NCBI GenBank assembly: GCA_019247975.1
Contig: JAFBAD010000037.1
Coordinates: 1 to 13,545 of the forward strand
DNA length: 13,545 bases
Direction: 5' to 3'
Source: Acidimicrobiia bacterium
Lineage (GTDB): Bacteria > Actinomycetota > Acidimicrobiia > Acidimicrobiales > Iamiaceae
Part shown: piece after piece, positions 1-6,378 of the stretch
Position numbering within the stretch: the stretch's first letter is position 1
How the letters are laid out: each line of letters opens with the position of its first letter
Program-made: the position numbers and the translations under genes
Notes under the pieces: model-generated
Database searches by the model: none
Seen by the model: only the letters and a program-made list of their open reading frames with translations
Told to the model about the DNA's origin: nothing

Positions 1-1587
1 CCGTCCCTCGGCGGGGGCCGGCGCGGGATCGCCGACGAGCGCGGCATCGCGATGTGCGTCGGGACCATGTGGCCCGAGACCGGAACGTGGCCGTCGGAGG
101 CGGAGTGGGCGCAGCGGGCCCGACGCGGCGACGAGCACCTCAGCGGCCTCTACGCCGCCATCACCGTCGACCCTCGAGGGGCGACGACTGCGTGGACCGA
201 CCAACTCGGTTACCGCTTCCTCTACTACGGCGAGCGCGACGGCGTGGGGGCGGTCGGTTCCGACGCGCGCCTCGTCGCGTGGGCCCTCGCGCCGGCCGGC
301 ACCGCACCGGCGCGCGATCCGTTCGGCGCGTGCTCGCTCGCGCAGCGCCGGCAGCACGTCGGCGCGCTCACCGGTTACGTGGACGTGTCGGTGGCGCTGG
401 TCGGCGAGCGGGTCCGGCTCGGCCGAGACGGTCTGCGGGTCGACCAGTCGTCCCAACCGTGGATCCCCGACGCCGAGCTCCTCCGGGCCGACCCGGACCA
501 GCTCATCACCCGCGCGGGCGACGCCCTCGCTTCCACCATCCGGACCGCGGCTCAGGCACCGATCGGCCGACGCCTGTTCGACCTGACGGGAGGCAAGGAC
601 ACCCGGGTCCTCTTCGCCCTCGCTCTCCAGGCGGGGATCACCGACCGCTTCGAGTTCTTCACCGTCGGTCCGCCGTCGCTCGGCGACGTGCAGGTCGCCG
701 ACCACCTCGCGGAGCGCTACGGGCTGCGCCACAGCACCGAGCGCAGCCTGTCGAGCGACACCACGCCCTATCCCGAGGCGGTCGGCGCGTTCGTCGAGCG
801 AACCGGCGGTATGGCCAACATGTGGAACGCGAACCGGCCTCGCCCGCCGGAGGACCGCCTGCGGGTGCAGGGGCTGCCCGGCGAGCTGCTGCGGGCGATC
901 GGACCGCTGCCGGACGGGGTGGAGACGCGGGAGGAGGTCGCCGACTTCTGCGCCCGCCGCATCTTCGACGACAAGTTGGGCCTCATCCGCGACGGCGACG
1001 CGTCACGTCGCTACGTGCAGCTGGAGCTCGACCACCTGCACGGCGAGGCCCTCAGCACCCTGAGCCCCGCCGACGCGTACCACGCCTACCGGAGCACGCG
1101 GCTCACGCCGAGCGCGCGCTACGGGCCGGTCGAGCAGCTCGTCGATCATCCCCGGGTGCAGCCGTTCCACTCCTCCACCGTCCTCGCGGTCGCCCTCGCG
1201 CTCGGTCGCGACAACCGGCGCGGGGAGCTCGCCCACCGCGAGCTCATCCGGCGCGCGTCACAGCGGCTCGCCGCCGAGCCCTTCGCGGGTGAGGAGTGGC
1301 GGGCGATGCAGGAGGTCCCGAAGGCGCCGACCCCGAAGGCGCCGGAAGCCGAGGCGCTCGTCGCTCGCGGCCACCGGCTGGCCTTCGACCGGCGGCGCCG
1401 CTTCTTCGACGAGATCGTCGAGGACACGGCCAACCCGGCCTGGCAGCTGATCGACCGGGCCAAGGTCATCGACGGGCTCGACCGCTTCGGCGAGCTGCGG
1501 TCGCGGCCTCGCCAGGAGATCTACGGCGCGCTCACCGCCGCGCTGTGGTTGGGCGCCGACGACGGCGTCGTCCCGCCGGCGGGGTGA
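1..1587 (+). CDS. Asparagine synthase-like ATP-pyrophosphatase protein, probably 5'-truncated by the window edge
   Basis: The frame is open from base 1, and the first ATG is at 52. Numbered from that ATG, the protein has 511 residues. Residues 31-78 resemble the later part of a class II glutamine-amidotransferase (Ntn) domain: GLYAAITVD, then TDQLGYRFLYY, then VGSDARLVAWAL. Only about 30 residues precede this block, fewer than usual for the family, so I infer that the gene begins before the window; ATG 52 is an alternative start. Residues 177-185, DLTGGKDTR, match the PP-loop (classically SGGxDS) that binds ATP in asparagine synthase-type enzymes. The next strand and helix (FFTVGPPSLGD, then VADHLAERYGL) also fit. 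Such enzymes activate a carboxylate as an acyl-adenylate for amide formation. Many homologues sit in natural-product or surface-polymer loci and lack the glutaminase Cys2; whether Cys2 is present cannot be seen here. The substrate is unknown. The 3' end overlaps the convergent membrane-protein gene by 67 bp. Confidence 0.8.
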   Translation, partial: PSLGGGRRGIADERGIAMCVGTMWPETGTWPSEAEWAQRARRGDEHLSGLYAAITVDPRGATTAWTDQLGYRFLYYGERDGVGAVGSDARLVAWALAPAGTAPARDPFGACSLAQRRQHVGALTGYVDVSVALVGERVRLGRDGLRVDQSSQPWIPDAELLRADPDQLITRAGDALASTIRTAAQAPIGRRLFDLTGGKDTRVLFALALQAGITDRFEFFTVGPPSLGDVQVADHLAERYGLRHSTERSLSSDTTPYPEAVGAFVERTGGMANMWNANRPRPPEDRLRVQGLPGELLRAIGPLPDGVETREEVADFCARRIFDDKLGLIRDGDASRRYVQLELDHLHGEALSTLSPADAYHAYRSTRLTPSARYGPVEQLVDHPRVQPFHSSTVLAVALALGRDNRRGELAHRELIRRASQRLAAEPFAGEEWRAMQEVPKAPTPKAPEAEALVARGHRLAFDRRRRFFDEIVEDTANPAWQLIDRAKVIDGLDRFGELRSRPRQEIYGALTAALWLGADDGVVPPAG

Positions 1588-2000
1588 CCGAAGGCGGCGA
1601 GACCGCGAGCCCGGACGATCGAGAGCCCGGTGAGGCCGAGCGCCAGGGCACCGATGATCTCCAGGCTCGACGCGACGTAGGAGAACCACGAGCCGATCTT
1701 CCACACCGGGTCGCTGAGACCGCTCCAGTGGGGCAGCCAGTGCGCGGCGAAGAAGCCGAGCGCGAGCGGGAACCCGGTGGCCGCGGCGGCGAGCGGGGCG
1801 ACCCGGTGGCGCGTGAGCACGAGGGTGATGACGGCGACCTGCACCGCCAGGGCGACGGTCCCGACCCAGTAGAGCTCCGCCGTGACGCTGCCCTGCCCGC
1901 GACGCAGGTGGTCGACCATGTGGACCGTGCTGCCCACCGCGAACAGGTAGCCCGCCAGGATCAGGCGGTGCTCCCGCCTGCTCTCGACCCCTCGATCCAT
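1521..2000 (-). CDS. Small four-helix integral membrane protein, conserved hypothetical
   Basis: The protein has 159 residues. Four hydrophobic segments are visible at about 12-31, 42-64, 67-90 and 99-128, with a basic N-terminus (MDRGVESRREHR) and a polar Pro/Ser/Ala tail. Notable polar residues are the HMVDHLRRG segment at the end of helix 1 and HWLPHWSGLSD after helix 3. These His/Trp-rich turns resemble a recurrent uncharacterised actinobacterial membrane family that I know only by pattern, and I assign no function. The ATG is preceded by GGGAGACCACC, which gives a plausible ribosome site. The gene is divergent from the TetR gene and shares its 57-bp promoter region, including both tandem palindromes, so joint control by that TetR protein is likely. 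Its 3' end overlaps the convergent asparagine synthase-like gene by 67 bp. Helix count and coding-like composition support a real gene. Confidence 0.75.
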   Translation of the reverse strand: MDRGVESRREHRLILAGYLFAVGSTVHMVDHLRRGQGSVTAELYWVGTVALAVQVAVITLVLTRHRVAPLAAAATGFPLALGFFAAHWLPHWSGLSDPVWKIGSWFSYVASSLEIIGALALGLTGLSIVRARGLAAFGHPAGGTTPSSAPNHSAAVSAP

Positions 2001-2013
2001 GGTGGTCTCCCGA

Positions 2014-2048
2014 CTAGAGTGGACGCTCTACTAGAGCGATCACTCTAG
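2014..2048. promoter_or_regulatory. Two tandem palindromic operators in the TetR/membrane-protein divergent promoter
   Basis: Site 1 (2015-2030) is TAGAGTGGACGCTCTA. Site 2 (2032-2047) is TAGAGCGATCACTCTA, with an extra outer C/G pair at 2031 and 2048. Each is an inverted repeat of the form TAGAGYG-N2-CRCTCTA with one mismatch between arms. The two centres are 17 bp apart, between one and two helical turns. They lie 10-43 bp upstream of the TetR start and 14-47 bp upstream of the membrane-protein start, so bound repressor could block both promoters. LmrA/YxaF-type TetR proteins are known to use palindromes with TAGA/TCTA half-sites, which fits the adjacent regulator. The binding itself is inferred. 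Confidence 0.75.
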
Positions 2049-2057
2049 CGAGGGGCC

Positions 2058-2750
2058 ATGAGCGAATCCAGGCAGCGAGACACCCGGCAGCGCATCGTCA
2101 TCGCGACGGCGGAGCTGTTCCGCCGGCAGGGCTACAACGGCACGTCGGTCAAGCAGGTGACCGCGGCCGCGGCCGCCCCGTTCGGCTCGCTCTACCACTT
2201 CTTCCCGGGCGGCAAGGAGGACCTGGGCGACGCGGTGGTGCGCAGCTCGGGCCAGGCGTACCTCGAGCTGTTCGAGGTCATCTACGACGCGGCCGACGGT
2301 CCCGCCGCGGCGATCAGCGACTTCTTCGACGGCGCGGCCGAGGTGCTGGTCGAGACCGGCTACCTCGACGCCTGCCCGATCGGCACCGTCGCGCTCGAGG
2401 TGGCCAGCACCAACGACCGGTTGCGCCGGGCCACCGCCGACGTGTTCGACAGCTGGATCGCCGCGGCGGGCACGCGACTGGAGCGGGCCGGCGTCGATGC
2501 TGCGGCCGCCCACGAGCTGGCCCTGACCCTGGTCGCCGCGGTCGAGGGGGGCTTCATGCTCAGCCGGGCCGCGCAGAGCCCGGAGCCGATGCGGGCGGCC
2601 GGACGCTCGATGCGTCGTCTCGTCGAGGACGCGCTGGTGCTAAGCCCGCGACGTGATCGACCCGTTCGCTCCCGCGCCGCTCGGGCCCGTGAAGCTCCGC
2701 AACCGGTTCGTGAAGGCGGCGACCTTCGAAGGTCTCGGCAACGGCCGTGA
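2058..2750 (+). CDS. TetR/AcrR-family transcriptional repressor, LmrA/YxaF type
   Basis: The N-terminal helix-turn-helix lies at about residues 10-55: RQRIVIATAELFRRQGY, then TSVKQVTAAA, then the recognition helix region PFGSLYHFFPGGKEDL. Residues 101-116 (GYLDACPIGTVALEVA) are the hallmark of the LmrA/YxaF-like ligand domain. This is a dimeric DNA-binding repressor released by a small ligand, which is unknown here. GAGGGG lies only 2 nt before the ATG, unusually close for a ribosome site; no better start is visible. Two palindromes immediately upstream suggest autoregulation plus control of the divergent membrane protein. The family-like part ends near residue 196 (VEDALVLSPR). The last 34 residues are Arg/Pro-rich and run out of frame over the start of the oxidoreductase gene (98-bp overlap), so they may be a non-functional tail, or a frame error may hide an earlier stop (a TAA lies at 2641-2643 in the next frame). 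Confidence 0.9.
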   Translation: MSESRQRDTRQRIVIATAELFRRQGYNGTSVKQVTAAAAAPFGSLYHFFPGGKEDLGDAVVRSSGQAYLELFEVIYDAADGPAAAISDFFDGAAEVLVETGYLDACPIGTVALEVASTNDRLRRATADVFDSWIAAAGTRLERAGVDAAAAHELALTLVAAVEGGFMLSRAAQSPEPMRAAGRSMRRLVEDALVLSPRRDRPVRSRAARAREAPQPVREGGDLRRSRQRP

Positions 2751-3825
2751 GGTCCCCGACGACCTGATCGACTTCCACCGGGCGGTGGCCGACGGCGGCG
2801 TCGGCCTCACCACGCTCGCGTTCTGCGCGGTCTCGGAGGACGGTCGGGGCGCGCCGAAGGAGCTGGTGGTCGGGCCCGACGCCGCACCCGGCCTGCGCCG
2901 GTTCACCGAAGCCATCCGCGCGGCCGGCGCCGAAGCCGCGATCCAGCTCGGCCACGCCGGCCCGGTGGGTGCCGCGGCCGGTCGCCAGGCCGGGCTGGCA
3001 CCGTCACGCGTGTTCGCGCCCCAGGCCGTTCGCTTCACCCGTGCGGCCACCGAGGCCGACCTCGAACGCATCGTCGGTGACTTCGCGGTCGCCGCCGGGA
3101 TCGCGGCCGACACGGGCTTCTCGGTGATCGAGCTCCACTTCGGTCACGGGTACCTGGTCAGCTCGTTCCTCAGCCCGAAGCTGAACCGGCGCGACGACGG
3201 TTGGGGCGGGTCGATCGAGAACCGGGCCCGGCTCGCGCGTGAGGTCGCGCAAGCGGTCCGCGACCAGGTCGGCACGAGCGTGGCGGTCACCGCGAAGCTG
3301 AACATGGCCGACGGGGTCGACGGTGGGCTGTGGCTCGCCGAGAGCGTCGAGGCCGCCCGCCTGCTGGAGGCGGACGGCACGCTCGACGCGCTCGAGCTGA
3401 CCGGTGGCAGCTCCTTCGAGAACCCGATGTACCTGTTCCGGGGCGAGGCGCCGGTCGCCGAGATGGCGGCGATGTTCCCGCCGCCGCTCCGGCTCGGCCT
3501 GAAGCTGACGGCCAAGCGGTTCATGCCGAGCTACCCGTTCGAGGAGGCGTACTTCCTCGCTTACGCCCGCCAGTTCCGGGCCGCGCTGTCGATGCCGCTG
3601 ATGCTGCTCGGCGGCATCAACCGCCTCGACACCGTGCACCAGGCGCTGGCCGACGGCTTCCAGTTCGTCGCGATGGGGCGCGCCCTCCTGCGCGAGCCCG
3701 ACATCGTGAACCGCTGGCAGACCGAGGCCGGTTACGAGGGCCTCTGCGTCCACTGCAACAAGTGCATGCCGACCATCTACCGCGGCACGCACTGCGTGCT
3801 CGTGCCGCCCGAGGCTCGCCCCTAA
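2653..3825 (+). CDS. Old Yellow Enzyme-family NADH:flavin oxidoreductase with C-terminal cysteine cluster
   Basis: This 390-residue FMN TIM-barrel protein starts at GTG; the start is set by the family-typical opening FAPAPLGPVKLRNRFVKAA. AIQLGHAG (residues 96-103) supplies the flavin-contacting Gln. ELHFGHGYLVSSFLSP (160-175) is the active-site signature, with the His pair H162/H165 and Y167 as proton donor. RRDDGWGGSIENR (179-191) and LMLLGGIN...FVAMGRALLREPD (316-350) are the phosphate-binding end of the barrel. The tail has C365, C368, C371 and C381, resembling the 4Fe-4S ligands of 2,4-dienoyl-CoA reductase-type members. The separate FAD/NAD domain of those two-domain enzymes is absent. 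The family reduces activated C=C bonds of enones or enoyl thioesters with NAD(P)H; the substrate is unknown. No promoter is evident at its start, so it is probably co-transcribed with, and controlled by, the TetR gene. It converges on the dioxygenase gene. Confidence 0.92.
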   Translation: MIDPFAPAPLGPVKLRNRFVKAATFEGLGNGREVPDDLIDFHRAVADGGVGLTTLAFCAVSEDGRGAPKELVVGPDAAPGLRRFTEAIRAAGAEAAIQLGHAGPVGAAAGRQAGLAPSRVFAPQAVRFTRAATEADLERIVGDFAVAAGIAADTGFSVIELHFGHGYLVSSFLSPKLNRRDDGWGGSIENRARLAREVAQAVRDQVGTSVAVTAKLNMADGVDGGLWLAESVEAARLLEADGTLDALELTGGSSFENPMYLFRGEAPVAEMAAMFPPPLRLGLKLTAKRFMPSYPFEEAYFLAYARQFRAALSMPLMLLGGINRLDTVHQALADGFQFVAMGRALLREPDIVNRWQTEAGYEGLCVHCNKCMPTIYRGTHCVLVPPEARP

Positions 3826-3856
3826 ACGTCCTCCGACCCCGCCCACCGCCCCAGCA

Positions 3857-3876
3857 GTGCCGCCTGCCGGCGGCGC
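3857..3876. terminator. Candidate bidirectional hairpin between convergent genes
   Basis: The 54-bp gap between the stops of the OYE-family gene and the TauD-family gene contains GCCGCC-TGCC-GGCGGC, a perfect 6-bp stem with a 4-nt loop (3859-3874). One G:U and one further pair extend it to 3857-3876. There is no T-tract on either side, as is common in high-GC actinobacteria. Position supports a terminator for both operons; function is inferred. Confidence 0.45.
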
Positions 3877-3879
3877 CGC

Positions 3880-4764
3880 CTACACAGGTGCGTCGCCCCG
3901 GAGGGTGACCCGCTGGATCACGCGGTGCTGCTCGCCGAAGTCGCCGGCGACCGCGTGCTGCGTCGCCCGGTTGTCCCAGAAGCCGATCGTGCCCTGCTGC
4001 CAGTGGTAGCGGACCGTGTACTCCGGCTGCACGGAGTGCTCGTAGAGGAAGGCGAGGAGCGCGTCGCTCTCGGGCCGCTCGAGGCCCTTGATGTGCGAGG
4101 TGAAGCCGGGGTTCACGAACAAGACCTTGGCCCCGGTCTCCGGGTGGGTGCGCACCACCGGGTGCTCGACCGGCTCGAGCTTGCTCAGCGTGGCGCCTTC
4201 CCACTTGCCCTCGCCGACGCGGTCGAACACGCCCTTGAACTGCGCCTGCCCGTCGTGGACGGCGGTCAGCGTCGAGAGGAACGCCTGCAGCGCCGGGCTC
4301 AGGCCCTCGAACGCCGCCTGCTGGTTCGAGAACAGCGTGTCGCCACCGGACGGCGGGACGACGACGGCGCGGAGGATGGAGCCCATCGGCGGCCGCGCCA
4401 CGAAGGTGACGTCGGTGTGCCAGTGGATGCCGCGGTACCGCGTGCTGATGTCGCCGTAGCTCGCGTAGAGCTCGCGGGACGCCGTGTAGTCGATCTCGAA
4501 CACCTCGGGGTGGCTGTCGATCCCGGGGATCACCGGGTGACCCTCGGTCGGCTCGCCGAACTGCGCGGCGAACCGGAGGTGCTGGTCGGGATCGAGGTCC
4601 TGACCGGGGAAGAAGACGACCTTGCGGTCGAGCCAGACGTCGCGGATGGCGCGGATCGTCGCGTCGTCCAGCGGGTCACGCAGGTCGACGCCGCGGATCT
4701 CCGCGCCGATGGCGCCGGACAGCGGGGTCACGTCGAGCTTCAGGTCGTTGGCGAGCAGGGTCAT
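3880..4764 (-). CDS. TauD/TfdA-family Fe(II)/2-oxoglutarate dioxygenase, sulfonate or alkyl-sulfate type
   Basis: The 294-residue protein aligns end to end with taurine dioxygenase. HWHTD (114-118) gives iron ligands H116 and D118. The third is H270 in TQHAVAGDF, followed at +11 by R281 and at +15 by R285. This spacing matches E. coli TauD (from memory H99/D101/H255, R266 for 2-oxoglutarate, R270 for the sulfonate). HPVVRTHP (201-208) and FVNPGFT (216-222) are also conserved. The reaction is hydroxylation next to the sulfur-bearing group and release of sulfite (taurine-like) or sulfate (AtsK-like), with CO2 and succinate. The TauD taurine contacts Tyr73 and Asn95 align with I79 and G112 here, so taurine is not assured. 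This is the last gene of the ABC-transporter operon, 40 bp after the ATPase, with its own GGAG 8 nt before the ATG. It acts in the cytoplasm on the imported compound. Confidence 0.92.
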   Translation of the reverse strand: MTLLANDLKLDVTPLSGAIGAEIRGVDLRDPLDDATIRAIRDVWLDRKVVFFPGQDLDPDQHLRFAAQFGEPTEGHPVIPGIDSHPEVFEIDYTASRELYASYGDISTRYRGIHWHTDVTFVARPPMGSILRAVVVPPSGGDTLFSNQQAAFEGLSPALQAFLSTLTAVHDGQAQFKGVFDRVGEGKWEGATLSKLEPVEHPVVRTHPETGAKVLFVNPGFTSHIKGLERPESDALLAFLYEHSVQPEYTVRYHWQQGTIGFWDNRATQHAVAGDFGEQHRVIQRVTLRGDAPV

Positions 4765-4804
4765 GGTCGATCTCCGATCGAGAGGTGGGTCGTGGTTGAG
4801 CAGG

Positions 4805-5539
4805 TCACGCGCGCACGACCAACGGGTCGTGCGCGCCTTCGGCGGTCTCGTCCACGCCGAGCTCGGCGAGGAGACGGGACCGCAGGTGGATGAACTGGCG
4901 GTCGGCCCGCAACCGCGGGCTCGGCACGTCGACGGGCGCGTCGAGCGAGATGACCCCGTCGCTGAGGACGAGCACGCGATCGGCGAGCAGGAGCGCTTCG
5001 TCGACGTCGTGGGTCACGAGCAGCACCGCCGGGTGGTACCGGCCGCACAGCTGCTGCACGAGCGCGTGCATGCGGATGCGGGTGAGGGCGTCGAGCGCAC
5101 CGAACGGCTCGTCGAGCAGGAGCAGCTGCGGCTCGCGCACGAGCGCGCGGGCGAGCGCGGCGCGTTGCGCCTCGCCACCGGAGAGCGTCTTCGGCCAGTC
5201 GTCCTCGTGGCCGGCCAGGCCGACCTCGGCCAGCGCCGCCCGCCCCTGCGCGAGCGCGTCGCGCCTGCGCAGTCCGAGCACCACGTTGTCGAGGACCGAG
5301 GCCCACGGGAGGAGCCGCGCGTCCTGGAACACGACCGACCGTCGGGACGGCACGAGCAGCTCGCCTTCGACCCCGCGGTCGAGGCCGGCGAGCGCGCGGA
5401 GGAACGTGCTCTTGCCCGAGCCGCTCCGTCCGAGCAGTGCGACGAAATCGCCGTCGGCGAGCTCCACGTCGAGCCCGCGGAGCACCTCGCGCCCGGCGAA
5501 GGTCCTGCGCACGCCCCGGGCGAGCACCGCGGCGCTCAT
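4805..5539 (-). CDS. ABC transporter ATP-binding protein, SsuB/TauB type
   Basis: The cytoplasmic ATPase subunit has 244 residues. Motifs in order are Walker A GRSGSGKST (37-45), Q-loop VFQDARLLPW (Q72), signature LSGGEAQ (119-125), Walker B LLLLDEPFGALD (139-150) and H-loop VTHDVDEAL (H177). The early-Q-loop text DARLLPW and overall size are typical of the nitrate/sulfonate/taurine uptake group. The ATG at 5539 was chosen because it forms a 4-bp ATGA overlap with the permease stop and places the protein start at the normal distance before Walker A. A much longer upstream open frame on this strand is only the shadow of the permease gene. It pairs with the permease to drive import. Confidence 0.95.
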   Translation of the reverse strand: MSAAVLARGVRRTFAGREVLRGLDVELADGDFVALLGRSGSGKSTFLRALAGLDRGVEGELLVPSRRSVVFQDARLLPWASVLDNVVLGLRRRDALAQGRAALAEVGLAGHEDDWPKTLSGGEAQRAALARALVREPQLLLLDEPFGALDALTRIRMHALVQQLCGRYHPAVLLVTHDVDEALLLADRVLVLSDGVISLDAPVDVPSPRLRADRQFIHLRSRLLAELGVDETAEGAHDPLVVRA

Positions 5540-6378
5540 CGGCCTGGCTGCCAGCGCAGCAGCGTCCGCTCGAGCAGGCGCACCAGTCCGTCCGACAGGA
5601 GCCCGAGCACCGCGTAGACGACGAGGCACACGACGATGACGTCGCTCTGGAAGAACGTCTGGGCCCGGATCATGAGGTAGCCGAGGCCGCTGCGGGCGTT
5701 GATCTGCTCGGCGAACACGAGGAGCAGCCAGGCGACGGCCGTGGCCATGCGCACGCCGACGAGGAAGCCGGGCAGGGCGCCGGGCAGGATCACCCGACGG
5801 ATGCGGCTCCACCGGCCGAGCCCGACGACGTCGGCGAGCTGCAGGTGGCCCGGATCGAGCGAGCGGATCGCCGCGTACGTGTTCACGTAGACGGGGAAGG
5901 CGACCCCGAGCACGATCAGGCTGATCTTGGCGGTCTCGCCGATGCCGATCCAGAGGATGAGCAGCGGCTGCAGCCCGATGATCGGGACGAACCGAAGCAT
6001 CTGGACGTTGGCGTCGATCATGTCGTCGCCGGTGCGGGAGAGACCGGCCACCAGCGCCAGCGCGGCGCCGATCGGGATCCCGAGACCGAGGCCCCAGAAG
6101 ACCCGTTGCACCGAGGCCCACAGCGCGGTGCCGAGCGTGCCGTCGCGGACCATGTCGACGCCGGCGGTGAGCACGGTGGACGGGCCGGCGAGCACCTTGG
6201 GGCTCAGCCAACCCACCCGCGCCGCGAGCTCCCAGATGGCGAAGAGCAGCACTACACCGGCGAGGCGCTCGAGGCCGCGAGGGAACTGGCGCCTCCGGAC
6301 CGTGGTGTCGGCGACCGCCCTGGTCGGCAGCCGCTCGAGGTCGTGGTGCTCGACGACCCGCGCGTCGAGGAGCGTCAC
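5536..6378 (-). CDS. ABC transporter permease, SsuC/TauC type
   Basis: The membrane subunit has 280 residues. Hydrophobic segments lie at about 37-53, 90-112, 131-147, 151-170, 208-226 and 247-266, giving the six helices usual for this group. The coupling (EAA) loop is at about 182-204: ADVVGLGRWSRIRRVILPGA followed by LPG, where the ATPase docks. The GTG start at 6378 overlaps the stop of the binding-protein gene as GTGA, and its own stop overlaps the ATPase start as ATGA, so translation of the three transporter genes looks coupled. The N-terminal 30 residues before helix 1 are polar and cytoplasmic. The substrate is inferred from the linked dioxygenase, not from the permease sequence. Confidence 0.94.
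   Translation of the reverse strand: MTLLDARVVEHHDLERLPTRAVADTTVRRRQFPRGLERLAGVVLLFAIWELAARVGWLSPKVLAGPSTVLTAGVDMVRDGTLGTALWASVQRVFWGLGLGIPIGAALALVAGLSRTGDDMIDANVQMLRFVPIIGLQPLLILWIGIGETAKISLIVLGVAFPVYVNTYAAIRSLDPGHLQLADVVGLGRWSRIRRVILPGALPGFLVGVRMATAVAWLLLVFAEQINARSGLGYLMIRAQTFFQSDVIVVCLVVYAVLGLLSDGLVRLLERTLLRWQPGR

Noticed and set aside
54..1292. 412-codon plus-strand frame inside the first gene
   Set aside because: Arg/Pro/Ala-rich out-of-frame translation of the asparagine synthase-like gene; the true frame carries the PP-loop motif.
3004..3846. 280-codon minus-strand frame opposite the OYE-family gene
   Set aside because: Composition is typical of an antisense frame (Arg, Glu, Val, His-rich), no recognisable motif, and the opposite strand encodes a complete family-length OYE protein.
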